Source: Micrococcales bacterium
GTDB lineage: Bacteria > Actinomycetota > Actinomycetes > Actinomycetales > Dermatophilaceae
Direction of reading: 5' to 3'
Assembly: GCA_021287075.1 (NCBI GenBank)
Contig: JAJTBD010000029.1
Span: forward strand, 1-40,185
Length of the DNA: 40,185 bases
Both the position numbers and the translations under genes were made by a program. Within the stretch, counting starts at the first letter, position 1. Every line of letters begins with the position of its first letter. Below the pieces are notes generated by a model. It was given only the letters and a program-made list of their open reading frames with translations, searched no databases and had not been told where the DNA came from. This document shows, piece after piece, positions 8,597 through 16,947 of the stretch.

Positions 8597-8918
8597 TCAG
8601 CGCAGTGCCGGGTCCTCGCGTCGCGCCAGCCGGACCACCGCGAGGGCGACCACCAGCCCCAGGACGAGCTGGGCGAGCAGCGGGAGGATCTGGGCGGTCA
8701 CATCGGACTGCACGGCGACGAGGTTGTCGCCGCGCAGCAGCCCGCCACCGACGAAGACAAGGTTGTTTGCCACGTGCATGCCCATGGCCGCCTCGATGCC
8801 GGCCGTGCGCCAGCTGACATAGGTGAAGAGCACCGCGAGCAGGACATAGGTGACCAGCACGGCCGGCTGCGTCGCCGAGTGGACCGAGGCACCGCCCTGC
8901 CCTCCCCGCGAGACAGCC
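8597..8918 (-). pseudogene. Truncated CPBP-family intramembrane protease remnant
   Basis: The reading frame encodes the C-terminal part of a CPBP (Abi/CAAX protease) membrane protein: two or three hydrophobic helices, the segment YVSWRTAGIEAAMGMHVANN carrying the family's HxxxN motif, then a last helix and ALR end. The upstream catalytic EExxxR and FxxxH motifs are missing. In-frame sequence upstream (SVHSATQPAVL) reaches the end of the ECF sigma gene at 8919 and then loses similarity. An 87-residue product from GTG at 8860 is possible but would lack the active site. The simplest reading is a 5'-truncated relic abutting the sigma-factor operon. Confidence 0.6.
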
Positions 8919-9413
8919 CTAGCTCGGCGTCAGCACGATCGCCCGCCGCAGCACGTCACGAGCGCGCTGGAGGCGCTTGCGCGCTGCCGCAGGGCGGATG
9001 TCCAGGGCCGCAGCGGCCTGCTCGCAGGTCAGGCCATGCCAATAGACGAGCTGGACGATCTCACTCTGGTCCGCCGGCAGCGCCCGCACCGCCTCCCCTA
9101 CGTGGTCGGTGCTCCCCGAGGCGGCCTGTGGCTGGGTCATCAGATAGTCGGCGAGGCGCGCCGTCGCAGCCGACCGGCGCCCCTCGCTGCGGCGGTGATT
9201 GGCCAGCTGCCGGCGGGCGACCCCAAACATCCACGCGAGGGCGTCGCCGTCGTCCGATGGCACATCGGTGATGCGCCGCCAGGTGGTGGTGAGGGTCTCG
9301 GCATAGACATCGCAGGCGTCGTCACGGGATGCGCAGCGGCTGGCGAGATAGGCCAGCACCCGTGGCCCGCACTCCCGCGCGAGATGGTCCAGGCGGGCCT
9401 CGTCGCGGGTCAT
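8919..9413 (-). CDS. ECF-type RNA polymerase sigma factor
   Basis: This 164-residue protein has sigma region 2 (ECGPRVLAYLASRCASRDDACDVYAE, then TTTWRRI and AWMFGVARRQLANHRR) and region 4 (VRALPADQSEIVQLVYWHGL, then CEQAAAALDIRPAAARKRLQ). It is the standard size for an ECF sigma factor. The ATG overlaps the stop of the upstream membrane-protein gene in an ATGA arrangement, so the two are co-translated; the upstream product is the likely partner or regulator. Target promoters cannot be read from this window. Confidence 0.88.
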   Translation of the reverse strand: MTRDEARLDHLARECGPRVLAYLASRCASRDDACDVYAETLTTTWRRITDVPSDDGDALAWMFGVARRQLANHRRSEGRRSAATARLADYLMTQPQAASGSTDHVGEAVRALPADQSEIVQLVYWHGLTCEQAAAALDIRPAAARKRLQRARDVLRRAIVLTPS

Positions 9414-10144
9414 CGATCCACACCCTCGTTGGGGCCGCCGGGGGCGTAGGAGCTGTTGGCGAGCCAGAACTCGTCGAGCTTGGCGAAATCGCCGGCCCGG
9501 GCGGCATCCCGATAGGGCTTCCACTGCTCGTCGCCGTTAACGCCGAGCCGGTCCTGGGCGTCCATGAGGTCAGCGAACCGGTTGGCGGCCTCCCACGCCT
9601 GCTTGGTCCGCCCGGCCTCGTGCGCCGTGTGAGCCTCGTCCAGCCACCAGTCCTGCGCAGTCCACAGCACCTGCGAGCGCAGGCCCGTGCTCTGCTGGCG
9701 CTCGCCCGAGCCCGCACAGTTCTCCCTGGCCTGCCACTGGACCCGGCTCGCGGTCTGGTCGCTGATCGCGGTCCACGTCATGCCGGGGGGCGGGTCCATG
9801 GCCGGCTTCGGCAGACTGCGCAGGTATGCCGCGAGGTCTGGCTTGCACACGTCGACCCACTCACTGCCGTCCTCCTCGGACAGCTCCGCCTGGCCGAAGG
9901 TGCCGGTCTGCACGAGGTAGCGGTGGGTGGCATACGCCGCGGGAGGGGCGATCACCAGGGCCGCGAGCGCCACCCCGATGGCGGCGCGGCGGTTGCGACG
10001 CCGGCGCAGCGCCCCAGCAGCGCGCTCGCGGTCGGTGTGGATGATCTCGCGGGCGAGCGTGGCGCTCAGCGCACCCGCCTCCGGGTCCGGGGCCGGGGCC
10101 CCGCGGACGAGCAGACTCTCCAGCTCGGTATCGGTCAGTGTCAT
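9410..10144 (-). CDS. Single-pass membrane protein, likely partner of the ECF sigma factor
   Basis: This 244-residue protein has a cytoplasmic N-terminal region of about 70 residues, an Arg-rich stop (LRRRRNRRA), one membrane helix (AAIGVALAALVIAPPAAYA) and an extracytoplasmic domain of about 150 residues rich in Trp and with a pair of Cys. The topology is like that of an anti-sigma factor, but no zinc anti-sigma HxxxCxxC motif is visible. Family members of this type often sit beside ECF sigma genes with no assigned role. A good GGGAGG lies 6 nt before ATG 10144. It is first in the operon, and its stop overlaps the sigma start by 4 bp. Confidence 0.7.
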   Translation of the reverse strand: MTLTDTELESLLVRGAPAPDPEAGALSATLAREIIHTDRERAAGALRRRRNRRAAIGVALAALVIAPPAAYATHRYLVQTGTFGQAELSEEDGSEWVDVCKPDLAAYLRSLPKPAMDPPPGMTWTAISDQTASRVQWQARENCAGSGERQQSTGLRSQVLWTAQDWWLDEAHTAHEAGRTKQAWEAANRFADLMDAQDRLGVNGDEQWKPYRDAARAGDFAKLDEFWLANSSYAPGGPNEGVDR

Positions 10145-10231
10145 GGCAGGCCTCCCTTGGCTGTCCACGCCGTGCGGCGTGCTCTCACCTGGGGAATGTC
10201 CGCTCACGCCATCAGTGTGACCGCGGCCCCG

Positions 10232-11170
10232 TCACGGTGCTGTGCGGCCGCGCCGGTTGCGCGGCCGCAGCCGCACGCCGGGCAGGGCCGGGGCGGGGAT
10301 GCGCTCGACGTCGCCCACATAGCCGTCGACGGCGCCGAAGCGGTCGGAGCGCGCCTGCCAGGCCTCGCGATAGGCGACGATCTCGTCGTGGGAGCGGCCG
10401 ACGAAGTTCCACCACATGACGATCTCCTCCTCGAAGGGCTCACCTCCGAGCAGGATCAGCCGGGCACCCTCCGGGCCCGCTTGCAGCGCAAGGCGATCCG
10501 GGCCCGGGTCGAGGCAGCCGAGGTGACCGGGAGAGAGCGTCGAGCCCGCCAGGGTCACCTCGCCCTGGTCGACCAGGACGGCGTGCTCGTATGCCGCGTC
10601 GACCGTCAGCTCGAGCCGTGCGCCGGGCGCGAGGTCGAGCTGGGCTCCCAGCAGCGGCGTGAAGGTGTGCACAGGGGAGCTGGCGACTTCGGCGAGCGAG
10701 CCGAGGAAGACGCGCGCCTCGCCGGCACCGTCCGGGAGCGCGGCCACCTCCGGCGCGTGGTGCTCGAAGCCGCGCCCGGTCTCGCGGGCGCCGTCCGGCA
10801 GCGCGACCCAGAGCTGCACCCCGTGGAGGACGCTGGTGGCCGCGGTCGAGACCTCCGAGTGGCAGATGCCGTGCCCGGCGGTCATCAGGTTGATCTCGCC
10901 CGGGCGCACCAGCCCGACCACCCCGCCGCTGTCGCGGTGCTCGATCTCCCCCTCAAACAGCCACGACACTGTCTGTAGCCCGGTGTGCGGGTGCGGCGGC
11001 ACGTCCATGCCGCCCTCGTTGCCCGCCCGCACCTGCGTCGGGCCGTAGTGGTCGACGAAGCACCAGGCGCCGACAAAGGACCGGTCCCGGTGGGGCAGCG
11101 TGCGCCGCACGTGGATGGCGCGCAGCCCGCCCAGCGGCACGTCGCGCGGGCGCAGGATCTCGACGGTCAC
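10232..11170 (-). CDS. Pirin family protein
   Basis: This 312-residue bicupin has the N-terminal pirin domain with metal-binding His residues in DVPPHPHTGLQTVSWLFEGE and TAGHGICHSE, and the conserved VDHYGP opening. Pirins bind Fe and some have quercetinase activity or modulate metabolic enzymes. The C-terminal cupin carries the pirin signature LILLGGEPFEEEIVMWWNFV. The GTG start at 11170 overlaps the TGA of the upstream disulfide oxidoreductase (GTGA), so translation is coupled. It is last in a three-gene operon (GNAT, flavin oxidoreductase, pirin), suggesting a redox-related role that is not proven. Confidence 0.9.
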   Translation of the reverse strand: MTVEILRPRDVPLGGLRAIHVRRTLPHRDRSFVGAWCFVDHYGPTQVRAGNEGGMDVPPHPHTGLQTVSWLFEGEIEHRDSGGVVGLVRPGEINLMTAGHGICHSEVSTAATSVLHGVQLWVALPDGARETGRGFEHHAPEVAALPDGAGEARVFLGSLAEVASSPVHTFTPLLGAQLDLAPGARLELTVDAAYEHAVLVDQGEVTLAGSTLSPGHLGCLDPGPDRLALQAGPEGARLILLGGEPFEEEIVMWWNFVGRSHDEIVAYREAWQARSDRFGAVDGYVGDVERIPAPALPGVRLRPRNRRGRTAP

Positions 11171-12597
11171 GAGGTCTCCTCGCTGGGTGGGAGGCGCAGC
11201 CCGCGAGGCAGGTCCTCCAGCAGGCGCAGCCAGATCTCGCTCGCGGTCGGATAGCTGGGCACCGCATCACGCAGCACGTGCACCGGCACCCGACCCGCGA
11301 TGGCGATGGTCGCCGCATGCAGCTGCTCCCCCGCCTCCGGTCCGACGAAGGTCGCGCCGACGACCAGGCGGGAGTCGGCGTCGACGACGAGCTGGGCGGC
11401 GCCCGACACATCGTCGCGCAGCAGCGCGGATCCGGCCGCGGAGCCATAGGGCACCTGGGCCACAACGACGTTGGCGTATGCCGCCCGCGCCTCCTCCTCG
11501 GTCAGCCCCACCATCGCGACCTGCGGGTCGGTGAAGACGACCTGCGGCACGGGCGCGTCGGCAGCCGGGGCCGGATCCGGCCGGCCGGTCGCGCGGGCGG
11601 CGATCTGGGCGCCCAGCACCCGGGCGCGGTATTTGCCCCAGTGGGTGAGGGGCGCCTCACCGCTGGCGTCGCCGACGAGGACCAGCCAGTCGGGCAGCGC
11701 GTCCGGGTCACCTGCCACCGCACCGGGGTCGAGCCCGATCGACTCGAGGCCGAGGCCTGACAGCCGGGGCCGTCGGCCCGTGGCGACGAGCACCTCATCG
11801 GACTCGATCTCGCCGCCTGAGGTGGTCAGGTTGACGGTGCCACCATGGACCCGGCCGAGGCCGGTGTCGGCAGCGTCGACGCGCTCACACGCGGTGACCT
11901 CGAGCCCGAGCCGGACGTCGATCCCGCTGTCGCGCAGCGCTGCCCGCACCGCCTCTCCGGCGAAGGGCTCGAAGCGGCCGAGCAACCGTTCGCCGCGGAC
12001 CAGGAGGGTGACCTGCGAGCCCAGGGCGGCCATCCAGACCGCAGCCTCACAGGCCACGACACCGCCACCGACGATGGTCAGCCGCTCGGGGACCTCGACC
12101 ACCCCGGTGGCGTCGCGCGACGACCAGGGTGAGCACGCGGCATACGCCTCGGGGACAACGGGCTCGCTGCCGGTCGCCAGGGCGACCGCGTGGCGAGCCT
12201 GCAAAACCGTTGTCACGCCGTCCTTCTCGACGGCGACCTGCCGCTCGCCCACGAGTCGCCCGTGACCGCGCACGACACGCAGACCCGCGCCCTCGGCCCA
12301 CGACACCTGGCCCCCGTCGTCATAGCGCGAGACCCACTCGTCGCGCCGCGCGAGCAGCCGGGCGGTGTCGAGACGGGGCGCGCTCAGCCCGCCCAGGTGC
12401 TCGGCCGTCGCGGCGACCGAGATCGGACGGAGCAGGGCCTTGCTCGGCATGCAGGCGTAGTAGGAGCACTCGCCGCCGACCAGCTCCTGCTCGACGAACA
12501 CCGCCGACAGCCCGGAGTCCTCGCTCGCATACTGCGCGAGGTTCTCGCCGGCCGGGCCCGCGCCGATGACGATGACGTCGACGGCCTCGACGCCCAT
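11167..12597 (-). CDS. Class I pyridine nucleotide-disulfide oxidoreductase
   Basis: This 476-residue flavoprotein resembles dihydrolipoamide dehydrogenase and mercuric reductase. An N-terminal FAD-binding motif (VIVIGAGPAGENLAQYA) is followed by the redox-active disulfide in VGGECSYYACMPSKALLRP (C-x4-C), an NAD(P)-binding GGGVVACEAA, a second FAD motif LVLVGDASGEAPLTHWGKYRA, and a C-terminal dimerisation domain. The C-terminal HxxxxE catalytic motif of lipoamide dehydrogenase is replaced by DAVPSYPTASEIW, where Tyr-Pro-Thr-x-x-E remains, so the disulfide substrate is uncertain. It starts 1 bp after the GNAT stop and overlaps pirin by 4 bp. Confidence 0.88.
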   Translation of the reverse strand: MGVEAVDVIVIGAGPAGENLAQYASEDSGLSAVFVEQELVGGECSYYACMPSKALLRPISVAATAEHLGGLSAPRLDTARLLARRDEWVSRYDDGGQVSWAEGAGLRVVRGHGRLVGERQVAVEKDGVTTVLQARHAVALATGSEPVVPEAYAACSPWSSRDATGVVEVPERLTIVGGGVVACEAAVWMAALGSQVTLLVRGERLLGRFEPFAGEAVRAALRDSGIDVRLGLEVTACERVDAADTGLGRVHGGTVNLTTSGGEIESDEVLVATGRRPRLSGLGLESIGLDPGAVAGDPDALPDWLVLVGDASGEAPLTHWGKYRARVLGAQIAARATGRPDPAPAADAPVPQVVFTDPQVAMVGLTEEEARAAYANVVVAQVPYGSAAGSALLRDDVSGAAQLVVDADSRLVVGATFVGPEAGEQLHAATIAIAGRVPVHVLRDAVPSYPTASEIWLRLLEDLPRGLRLPPSEETS

Positions 12598-12598
12598 C

Positions 12599-12910
12599 TC
12601 AGCCCTCGGCGGCCTGCTCGTCGGCCCCATAGACGAGCGGGATGTAGTCGGGGTGCTTGGCGATCCACGCCTTGATGAAAGGGCACGTGGGCAACACCTT
12701 GCGGCTGCCCTCGGCACGCACATCGTCGAGGCCATAGCGGGCGAGCGCGCCCCCGACGCCCTTGCCCTCGAAGGCCGGGTCCACCTCGGTGTGGGTGAAG
12801 GCGACGAGCTCGTCGGTCAGCTGGTATTCGGCGATGCCGGCACGCTGCCCGTCGATGTGGGCCTCATAGCGGCTCTCGGCCTCGTTCTTGGTCACGGTCA
12901 CGTCGCTCAT
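12599..12910 (-). CDS. YjdJ/GCN5-related small N-acetyltransferase
   Basis: This 103-residue protein is a minimal GNAT-like domain. It has the strand RAGIAEYQLTDELVAFTHTEV, the acetyl-CoA-binding loop EGKGVGGALARYGLDDVRAEG, and the characteristic C-terminal VLPTCPFIKAWIAKHPDY with Cys and aromatic residues. These small GNATs have poorly known substrates. GGAGAG lies about 8 nt before ATG 12910. It is the first gene of the operon with the flavin oxidoreductase and pirin. Confidence 0.87.
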   Translation of the reverse strand: MSDVTVTKNEAESRYEAHIDGQRAGIAEYQLTDELVAFTHTEVDPAFEGKGVGGALARYGLDDVRAEGSRKVLPTCPFIKAWIAKHPDYIPLVYGADEQAAEG

Positions 12911-12940
12911 GGCCCTGCTCTCCTTTGCGCCGGTGGGTCC

Positions 12941-13897
12941 TCAGCCTGTCACAGCGGCCCTGACCTGCGCATCGAGCTCCATGAGGCGCTGGTATGCCGC
13001 GAGGTCGGTCTGCGCGCCGGCCTGGGTGCGTGCCGCGAGCGCCGCGACCTCGTCGGGGTCGAGCCCGTGGGCGCGCGCTCCCTCGAGGCTGCGGGGCGAG
13101 AGCAGGTCGGGCAGGCGGAAGGTGGGTGCGCTGCCGGGCGCCTCCGGGCCGTGGGTGATCCGCGGCTCGGGTGCGGCGGCCGAGGGCGGCACGGTGACCG
13201 CCCCTGCGACGAGCCGGGCGTATGCCGCATGCCCGGCAGCGCTCGGGTGGAAGGAGCCCTCGAGCGGCCAGGCGACGCCGTTGACCCACTCGTCCTCGTC
13301 GCAGACTGCATGGCCGACAAAGGGATCGACCACATCGACCACGGTGGCGCCGACCGTCGCAGCCGCCTCGGCGATGACTGCCGCCAGCTCGTCGGCCGCG
13401 GCGTTGAGCCGGGTCATCTCGTGGTCGGAGAAGAAGGTCGCCAGCTGGCAGTCCTCGCCGTTGAAGAGGCGCGGATAGGTGGTGACCACGAGCTCGGCCT
13501 GCGGGGCGCGCTCGCGCACCGCGGCATACAGCCCCCTCAGGCGAGTGGGCAGCTCGGTGCGGAGGGTGACCAGCGCGGCGTCGATCGCGGTGTCGCTGTC
13601 GGACATCCAGGCCGGCTCGGCCGCCGAGATGAGCACCGGTGCGAAGCCGATGTCGTTGCCGCCCAAGGTGATCGAGACCAGCCGCGTCGCGTCGGACAGA
13701 GCCCCCATTTGGTGGCGCTCGACGTCGGCGATCGTCGCGCCGAGACAGGCCTGATAGGCGAGGTCGAGCCCGAGGGTGCGGGCGAGCAGGACCGGATATC
13801 CGGCATCGGCACGCCAGCACCCGCTGGCGCGCGGCCCGCCTCCCACGCCCGCGGCATACGAGTCACCGAGCGCGACATAAACGGACGCCTCGGTCAC
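12941..13897 (-). CDS. SGNH/GDSL-family hydrolase
   Basis: This 318-residue esterase/lipase-like protein has all SGNH blocks: the nucleophile Ser in YVALGDSYAAGVGGG, the oxyanion Gly around SDATRLVSITLGGNDIGF with the Asn, and the catalytic Asp/His in GSFHPSAAGHAAYARL. Three or four Cys outside the core fit the disulfides of Streptomyces-type SGNH lipases, yet no signal peptide is visible from the GTG start at 13897. That start overlaps the stop of the B3/4 gene (GTGA) and is the family-typical N-terminus, so the protein may be cytoplasmic. About 80 residues follow the catalytic His and are of unknown role. Confidence 0.85.
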   Translation of the reverse strand: MTEASVYVALGDSYAAGVGGGPRASGCWRADAGYPVLLARTLGLDLAYQACLGATIADVERHQMGALSDATRLVSITLGGNDIGFAPVLISAAEPAWMSDSDTAIDAALVTLRTELPTRLRGLYAAVRERAPQAELVVTTYPRLFNGEDCQLATFFSDHEMTRLNAAADELAAVIAEAAATVGATVVDVVDPFVGHAVCDEDEWVNGVAWPLEGSFHPSAAGHAAYARLVAGAVTVPPSAAAPEPRITHGPEAPGSAPTFRLPDLLSPRSLEGARAHGLDPDEVAALAARTQAGAQTDLAAYQRLMELDAQVRAAVTG

Positions 13898-14595
13898 GGT
13901 GCCAGCAGGCGTCGGGAGGAGCGCACGCCCGGCCCGAGCGAGGAGAGATGGCTGACGAGCTCGTCTGCGACAGTGTGCAGCTCGTCGTCGGTGAAGGGGT
14001 CGAGCGCGTCGAGGATGAACAGCGCCGAGGTCGTGCCGTCGCGCAGCTGGGTGCGCCGGCATTGGCGCCAGTTCCAGCGGCGGCAGGTCACGCCGGCGTC
14101 GTCGGCCCAGTCGACTTCGCCGGGGTCCGGGTGCTCGACGACGTCCTGCCCGCTCGCGGTGGTGTCGAAGGGCTCGTCGCCCGTGGCCCGCACGAGGCGG
14201 GGCGGACCGGCATATCCGGCCAGGTCCTCCCCGCCGAGGGGGATCTGGTGCATCACGGACAGCGCGTTGTAGATGTCGGTGAGCCGGTTGACGCGGGGCA
14301 GCCCGGCGTCGGCCCGTCGCAGGAGCGCCTCGAGGCTGTTGCGGGTGCGCTGCGGCTTGGACCCGAAGGCGCGATAGGCCTCCCGCCAGGCGGCGACGTG
14401 CGGGAGGTCCTCGACGGCCGACTCGGCCAGGGCCGTGCGGGCGGCGGTCTCGGCCGTGGTGAGCAGGGCCTCACTGTCAGCGTCGGTGGGCCCCGGCGTG
14501 ATGCCCTCCACGGTGAGCAGCAGCGCGCGGTAGTCGGGGCGCAGGGCGAACACGGCGTCATCGACGGCGGCCCGGGCGAGGAGGTTGTCGTCCAC
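13894..14595 (-). CDS. B3/B4 tRNA-binding domain protein
   Basis: This 233-residue protein resembles the free-standing B3/4 domain of phenylalanyl-tRNA synthetase beta subunits, which occurs alone as a putative editing or tRNA-binding protein. Landmarks are VAAWREAYRAFGSKPQRTRNSLEALLRR (split at the FGSKP core), the NRLTDIYNALSV helix, DVVEHPDPGEVDWADDAGVTCRRWNWRQ in part, and TTSALFILDALDP. GTG at 14595 is chosen for its family-like start DDNLLARAAVDDAVF and because GAGACT lies 6 nt upstream (leaderless). It is co-translated with the SGNH gene and divergent from the XRE regulator 75 bp away. Confidence 0.8.
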   Translation of the reverse strand: MDDNLLARAAVDDAVFALRPDYRALLLTVEGITPGPTDADSEALLTTAETAARTALAESAVEDLPHVAAWREAYRAFGSKPQRTRNSLEALLRRADAGLPRVNRLTDIYNALSVMHQIPLGGEDLAGYAGPPRLVRATGDEPFDTTASGQDVVEHPDPGEVDWADDAGVTCRRWNWRQCRRTQLRDGTTSALFILDALDPFTDDELHTVADELVSHLSSLGPGVRSSRRLLAP

Positions 14596-14670
14596 GGCGG
14601 CAGTCTCGCACCAGGTGGGGCGCCCTCGCAGGGTCTCCCACGGCATACCCCTGCGTCGTAGCCTCGGGAG

Positions 14671-15543
14671 GTGGACAACAGGAGCGAGGTGCGCGAGTTC
14701 CTCCAGACCCGGCGCGCGCGAGTGACCCCCGACCAGGTGGGCATCCCCACCACGGGCACCCGGCGCGTGCCCGGGCTGCGGCGCGGCGAGGTGGCCGCGC
14801 TCGCCGGCGTGAGCGTGGAGTACTACTCGCGGCTCGAGCGCGGCGCGATCGCCGGTGCATCGCCCAGCGTGCTGGAGGCGCTCGCCCGGGCGCTGCGGCT
14901 CGACGAGGCCGAGCGGGCCCACCTCTTCGACCTGGCCAAGGCGGCCGAGGGCTCGGGGCGGCGCCGGCGCACGCCGAGGCAATGGCGGCCGCGGCCCACG
15001 CTCCAGTGGCTGCTCGACGGGATGACCGAGAGCGCGGCATTCGTCGCCAACGGCCGCACCGATCTCCTGGCGAGCAACGCGCTGGGCAGGGCCCTGCACG
15101 ACGAGGTGTATGCCGCGGCAGCGGCCCGCGGGCAGGTGCCCAACTTCGCGCGCTTCATCTTCCTCGACGAGGCCTCGGAGCGCTTCTATCCCGACTGGGA
15201 TCTCGCGGCCAGCACCAATGTCGCGATGCTGCGGACCCACGCCGGGCAGGAGCCGCATGACAGGGAGCTGCACGATCTGATCGGCGAGCTGTCCACTCGC
15301 AGTGAGGATTTCCGCACCCGCTGGGCCGCTCACAACGTGCGGATCCACGCGAGCGGCACCAAGCGCTTCACCCACCACGTCGTCGGCGACCTCGACCTGA
15401 CCTATGAGGTGATGGACCTGCGCTCGGACCCCGGTCTGAGCGTGACGGCCTATACCGCCGAGCCGGCCTCCACCTCGGCCGAGCGGCTGCGCCTGCTCGC
15501 GTCATGGGCCGCCACCGACACCACCACCGCCCCGACCCACTGA
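14671..15543 (+). CDS. XRE/MmyB-family transcriptional regulator
   Basis: This 290-residue regulator has an N-terminal Cro/C1-type helix-turn-helix with the hallmark RRVPGLRRGEVAALAGVSVE and YYSRLERG, then the MmyB-like ligand-binding domain (WLLDGMTESAAFVANGRTDLLASNA, ending in FRTRWAAHNVR and HHVVGDLDLTYE). MmyB domains resemble PAS and may bind fatty-acid-like ligands. GTG at 14671 follows TAGCCT (14659-14664) by 6 nt, so the mRNA is probably leaderless. The SDR gene 15 bp downstream has its own AGGAGG and is likely the regulated partner, a common pairing. Confidence 0.9.
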   Translation: MDNRSEVREFLQTRRARVTPDQVGIPTTGTRRVPGLRRGEVAALAGVSVEYYSRLERGAIAGASPSVLEALARALRLDEAERAHLFDLAKAAEGSGRRRRTPRQWRPRPTLQWLLDGMTESAAFVANGRTDLLASNALGRALHDEVYAAAAARGQVPNFARFIFLDEASERFYPDWDLAASTNVAMLRTHAGQEPHDRELHDLIGELSTRSEDFRTRWAAHNVRIHASGTKRFTHHVVGDLDLTYEVMDLRSDPGLSVTAYTAEPASTSAERLRLLASWAATDTTTAPTH

Positions 15544-15558
15544 GCCCAGGAGGACTGC

Positions 15559-16302
15559 ATGGCAACGGTTCTGGTCACCGGATCGACCCAAGGACTCGGG
15601 CAAGGAGCGGCCGAGGAGCTGCTCGACGACGGCCACCGCGTCATCGTGCACGCGCGCAACGAGGACAGCCGGCACGGCCTCGACGACCTCGTCACCCAGG
15701 GGGCCCTCGCGGTCGTCGGCGATCTCGGCGACCTCGACCAGACTCGGGCGCTCGCGGAGCAGGTGCGCGAGCTCGGCCCCTGCGATGCGGTGATCCACAA
15801 CGCCGGCGTCTATGAGGGCGCGGCGCTGCTGCCGGTCAACGTCGTCGCGCCCTATCTCCTGACCGCCCTGCTCCCCCGGCCGGAGCGGCTGGTCTATCTC
15901 AGCAGCGGCATGCACCGCGGTGGGCACGCCCGCCTCGACGGTCTCGACTGGAGTGGGTCGCGCGTGAGCGCCACCTATTCCGACAGCAAGCTGCTCGTCA
16001 CCGCCCTCACCATGGGCGTAGCGCGGCTGTGGCCGGACGTGATGACCAATGCCGTGGACCCCGGGTGGGTGCCGACGCGGATGGGCGGGCGCAGCGCCCC
16101 CGATGACCTGCGCCTCGGCCGGGTCACCCAGATCTGGCTGGCCACGAGCGACGACGCGCAGGCCCGCACGACCGGTGGCTACTGGCACCACCAGCAGCGG
16201 CAGGAGCCGCACCCCGACGCGGCCGACCGCGGCATCCAGGATCGTCTGCTGGCCGCGCTCGCCGCGCACACCGGGGTCGTGCTCGAGGGTGCTCGGGCCT
16301 AG
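15559..16302 (+). CDS. Short-chain dehydrogenase/reductase
   Basis: This 247-residue Rossmann-fold oxidoreductase has the cofactor motif VTGSTQGLGQGAAEELL (TGxxxGxG), a VIHNAG strand, and the catalytic Ser and YxxxK in LVYLSSG and ATYSDSKLLV. The C-terminus (VDPGWVPTRMGG, then GGYWHHQQRQEPH) is typical of the subgroup that pairs with MmyB-type regulators. AGGAGG lies 7 nt before ATG 15559. It is in an operon with the preceding XRE regulator. The substrate is unknown. Confidence 0.9.
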   Translation: MATVLVTGSTQGLGQGAAEELLDDGHRVIVHARNEDSRHGLDDLVTQGALAVVGDLGDLDQTRALAEQVRELGPCDAVIHNAGVYEGAALLPVNVVAPYLLTALLPRPERLVYLSSGMHRGGHARLDGLDWSGSRVSATYSDSKLLVTALTMGVARLWPDVMTNAVDPGWVPTRMGGRSAPDDLRLGRVTQIWLATSDDAQARTTGGYWHHQQRQEPHPDAADRGIQDRLLAALAAHTGVVLEGARA

Positions 16303-16306
16303 CGCC

Positions 16307-16855
16307 CTATCCCCTGTCCAGCTCGGCGCTGAAGCCGTCGGGCTGCTCCCGGACAAAGCGCATGTCGTCGGCCGACATCCGGCCGAGCCGGACGATCCCG
16401 TCGAAGTAGCCGATGTCCTCGTAGTAGAGGACGAGCACCCTGTTGGGCGCGTAGTAGCCGATCTCGTTGGCCTCGGGATCGGCGCCCGCCGGGACGCCCT
16501 CCATCGTCAGCGCCGCCGGGAGGGTGGCGGTCTTCTCCTGGCCGCCGAAGTCACTGAAAGTCAGGCTCAGCGGCGCTCGCCCGGCGAGGTCGCGGGCGGT
16601 CGCGTTGTCGTCGAGCTCGATCGGGATCGCGCGTCCGGCGATGGTCAGGGTCAGGTCGGTCATATGGGCTCCTGTCGTGGCGACGGATGCGCTGGTCGGG
16701 CCGGGCCGGCCGCCCTGGCCGGCCTGCGCCGACGGTGTGGTGCTCGGGCTCGTGCTCGTGCTCGTTGTCGGCTCGTCGCTCGACGAGACCGAGCACGCGG
16801 CGGCCGTCAGCAGCAGGGCGAGCGGCACCAGCACGCGGGCGGGGCGACGGCTCAT
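16307..16855 (-). CDS. Lipoprotein with cyclophilin-like fold domain
   Basis: This 182-residue protein begins with a type II signal peptide whose lipobox is LLLTAAACS, then a Ser/Thr/Pro-rich linker. The C-terminal domain (LTLTIAGRAIPIELDDNATA, then LAGRAPLSLTFSDFGGQEK, then IGYYAPNRVLVLYYEDIGYF) matches the small cyclophilin-like domain of the DUF369/Cyclophil_like family. Most relatives are cytoplasmic, so lipid anchoring is less usual. A GGGAG motif lies before ATG 16855. It ends 4 bp from the convergent SDR. Function is unknown; peptidyl-prolyl isomerase activity is not implied by the fold. Confidence 0.8.
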   Translation of the reverse strand: MSRRPARVLVPLALLLTAAACSVSSSDEPTTSTSTSPSTTPSAQAGQGGRPGPTSASVATTGAHMTDLTLTIAGRAIPIELDDNATARDLAGRAPLSLTFSDFGGQEKTATLPAALTMEGVPAGADPEANEIGYYAPNRVLVLYYEDIGYFDGIVRLGRMSADDMRFVREQPDGFSAELDRG

Positions 16856-16947
16856 CTGGGCTCCCTTGGTCGGCTCCCCTGACCGTGTGCCGTGTGCCCG
16901 CCGAGGAGGGAGGCCCTGTCTGGGCGCCCCACTCGCACTGCGCCCGC

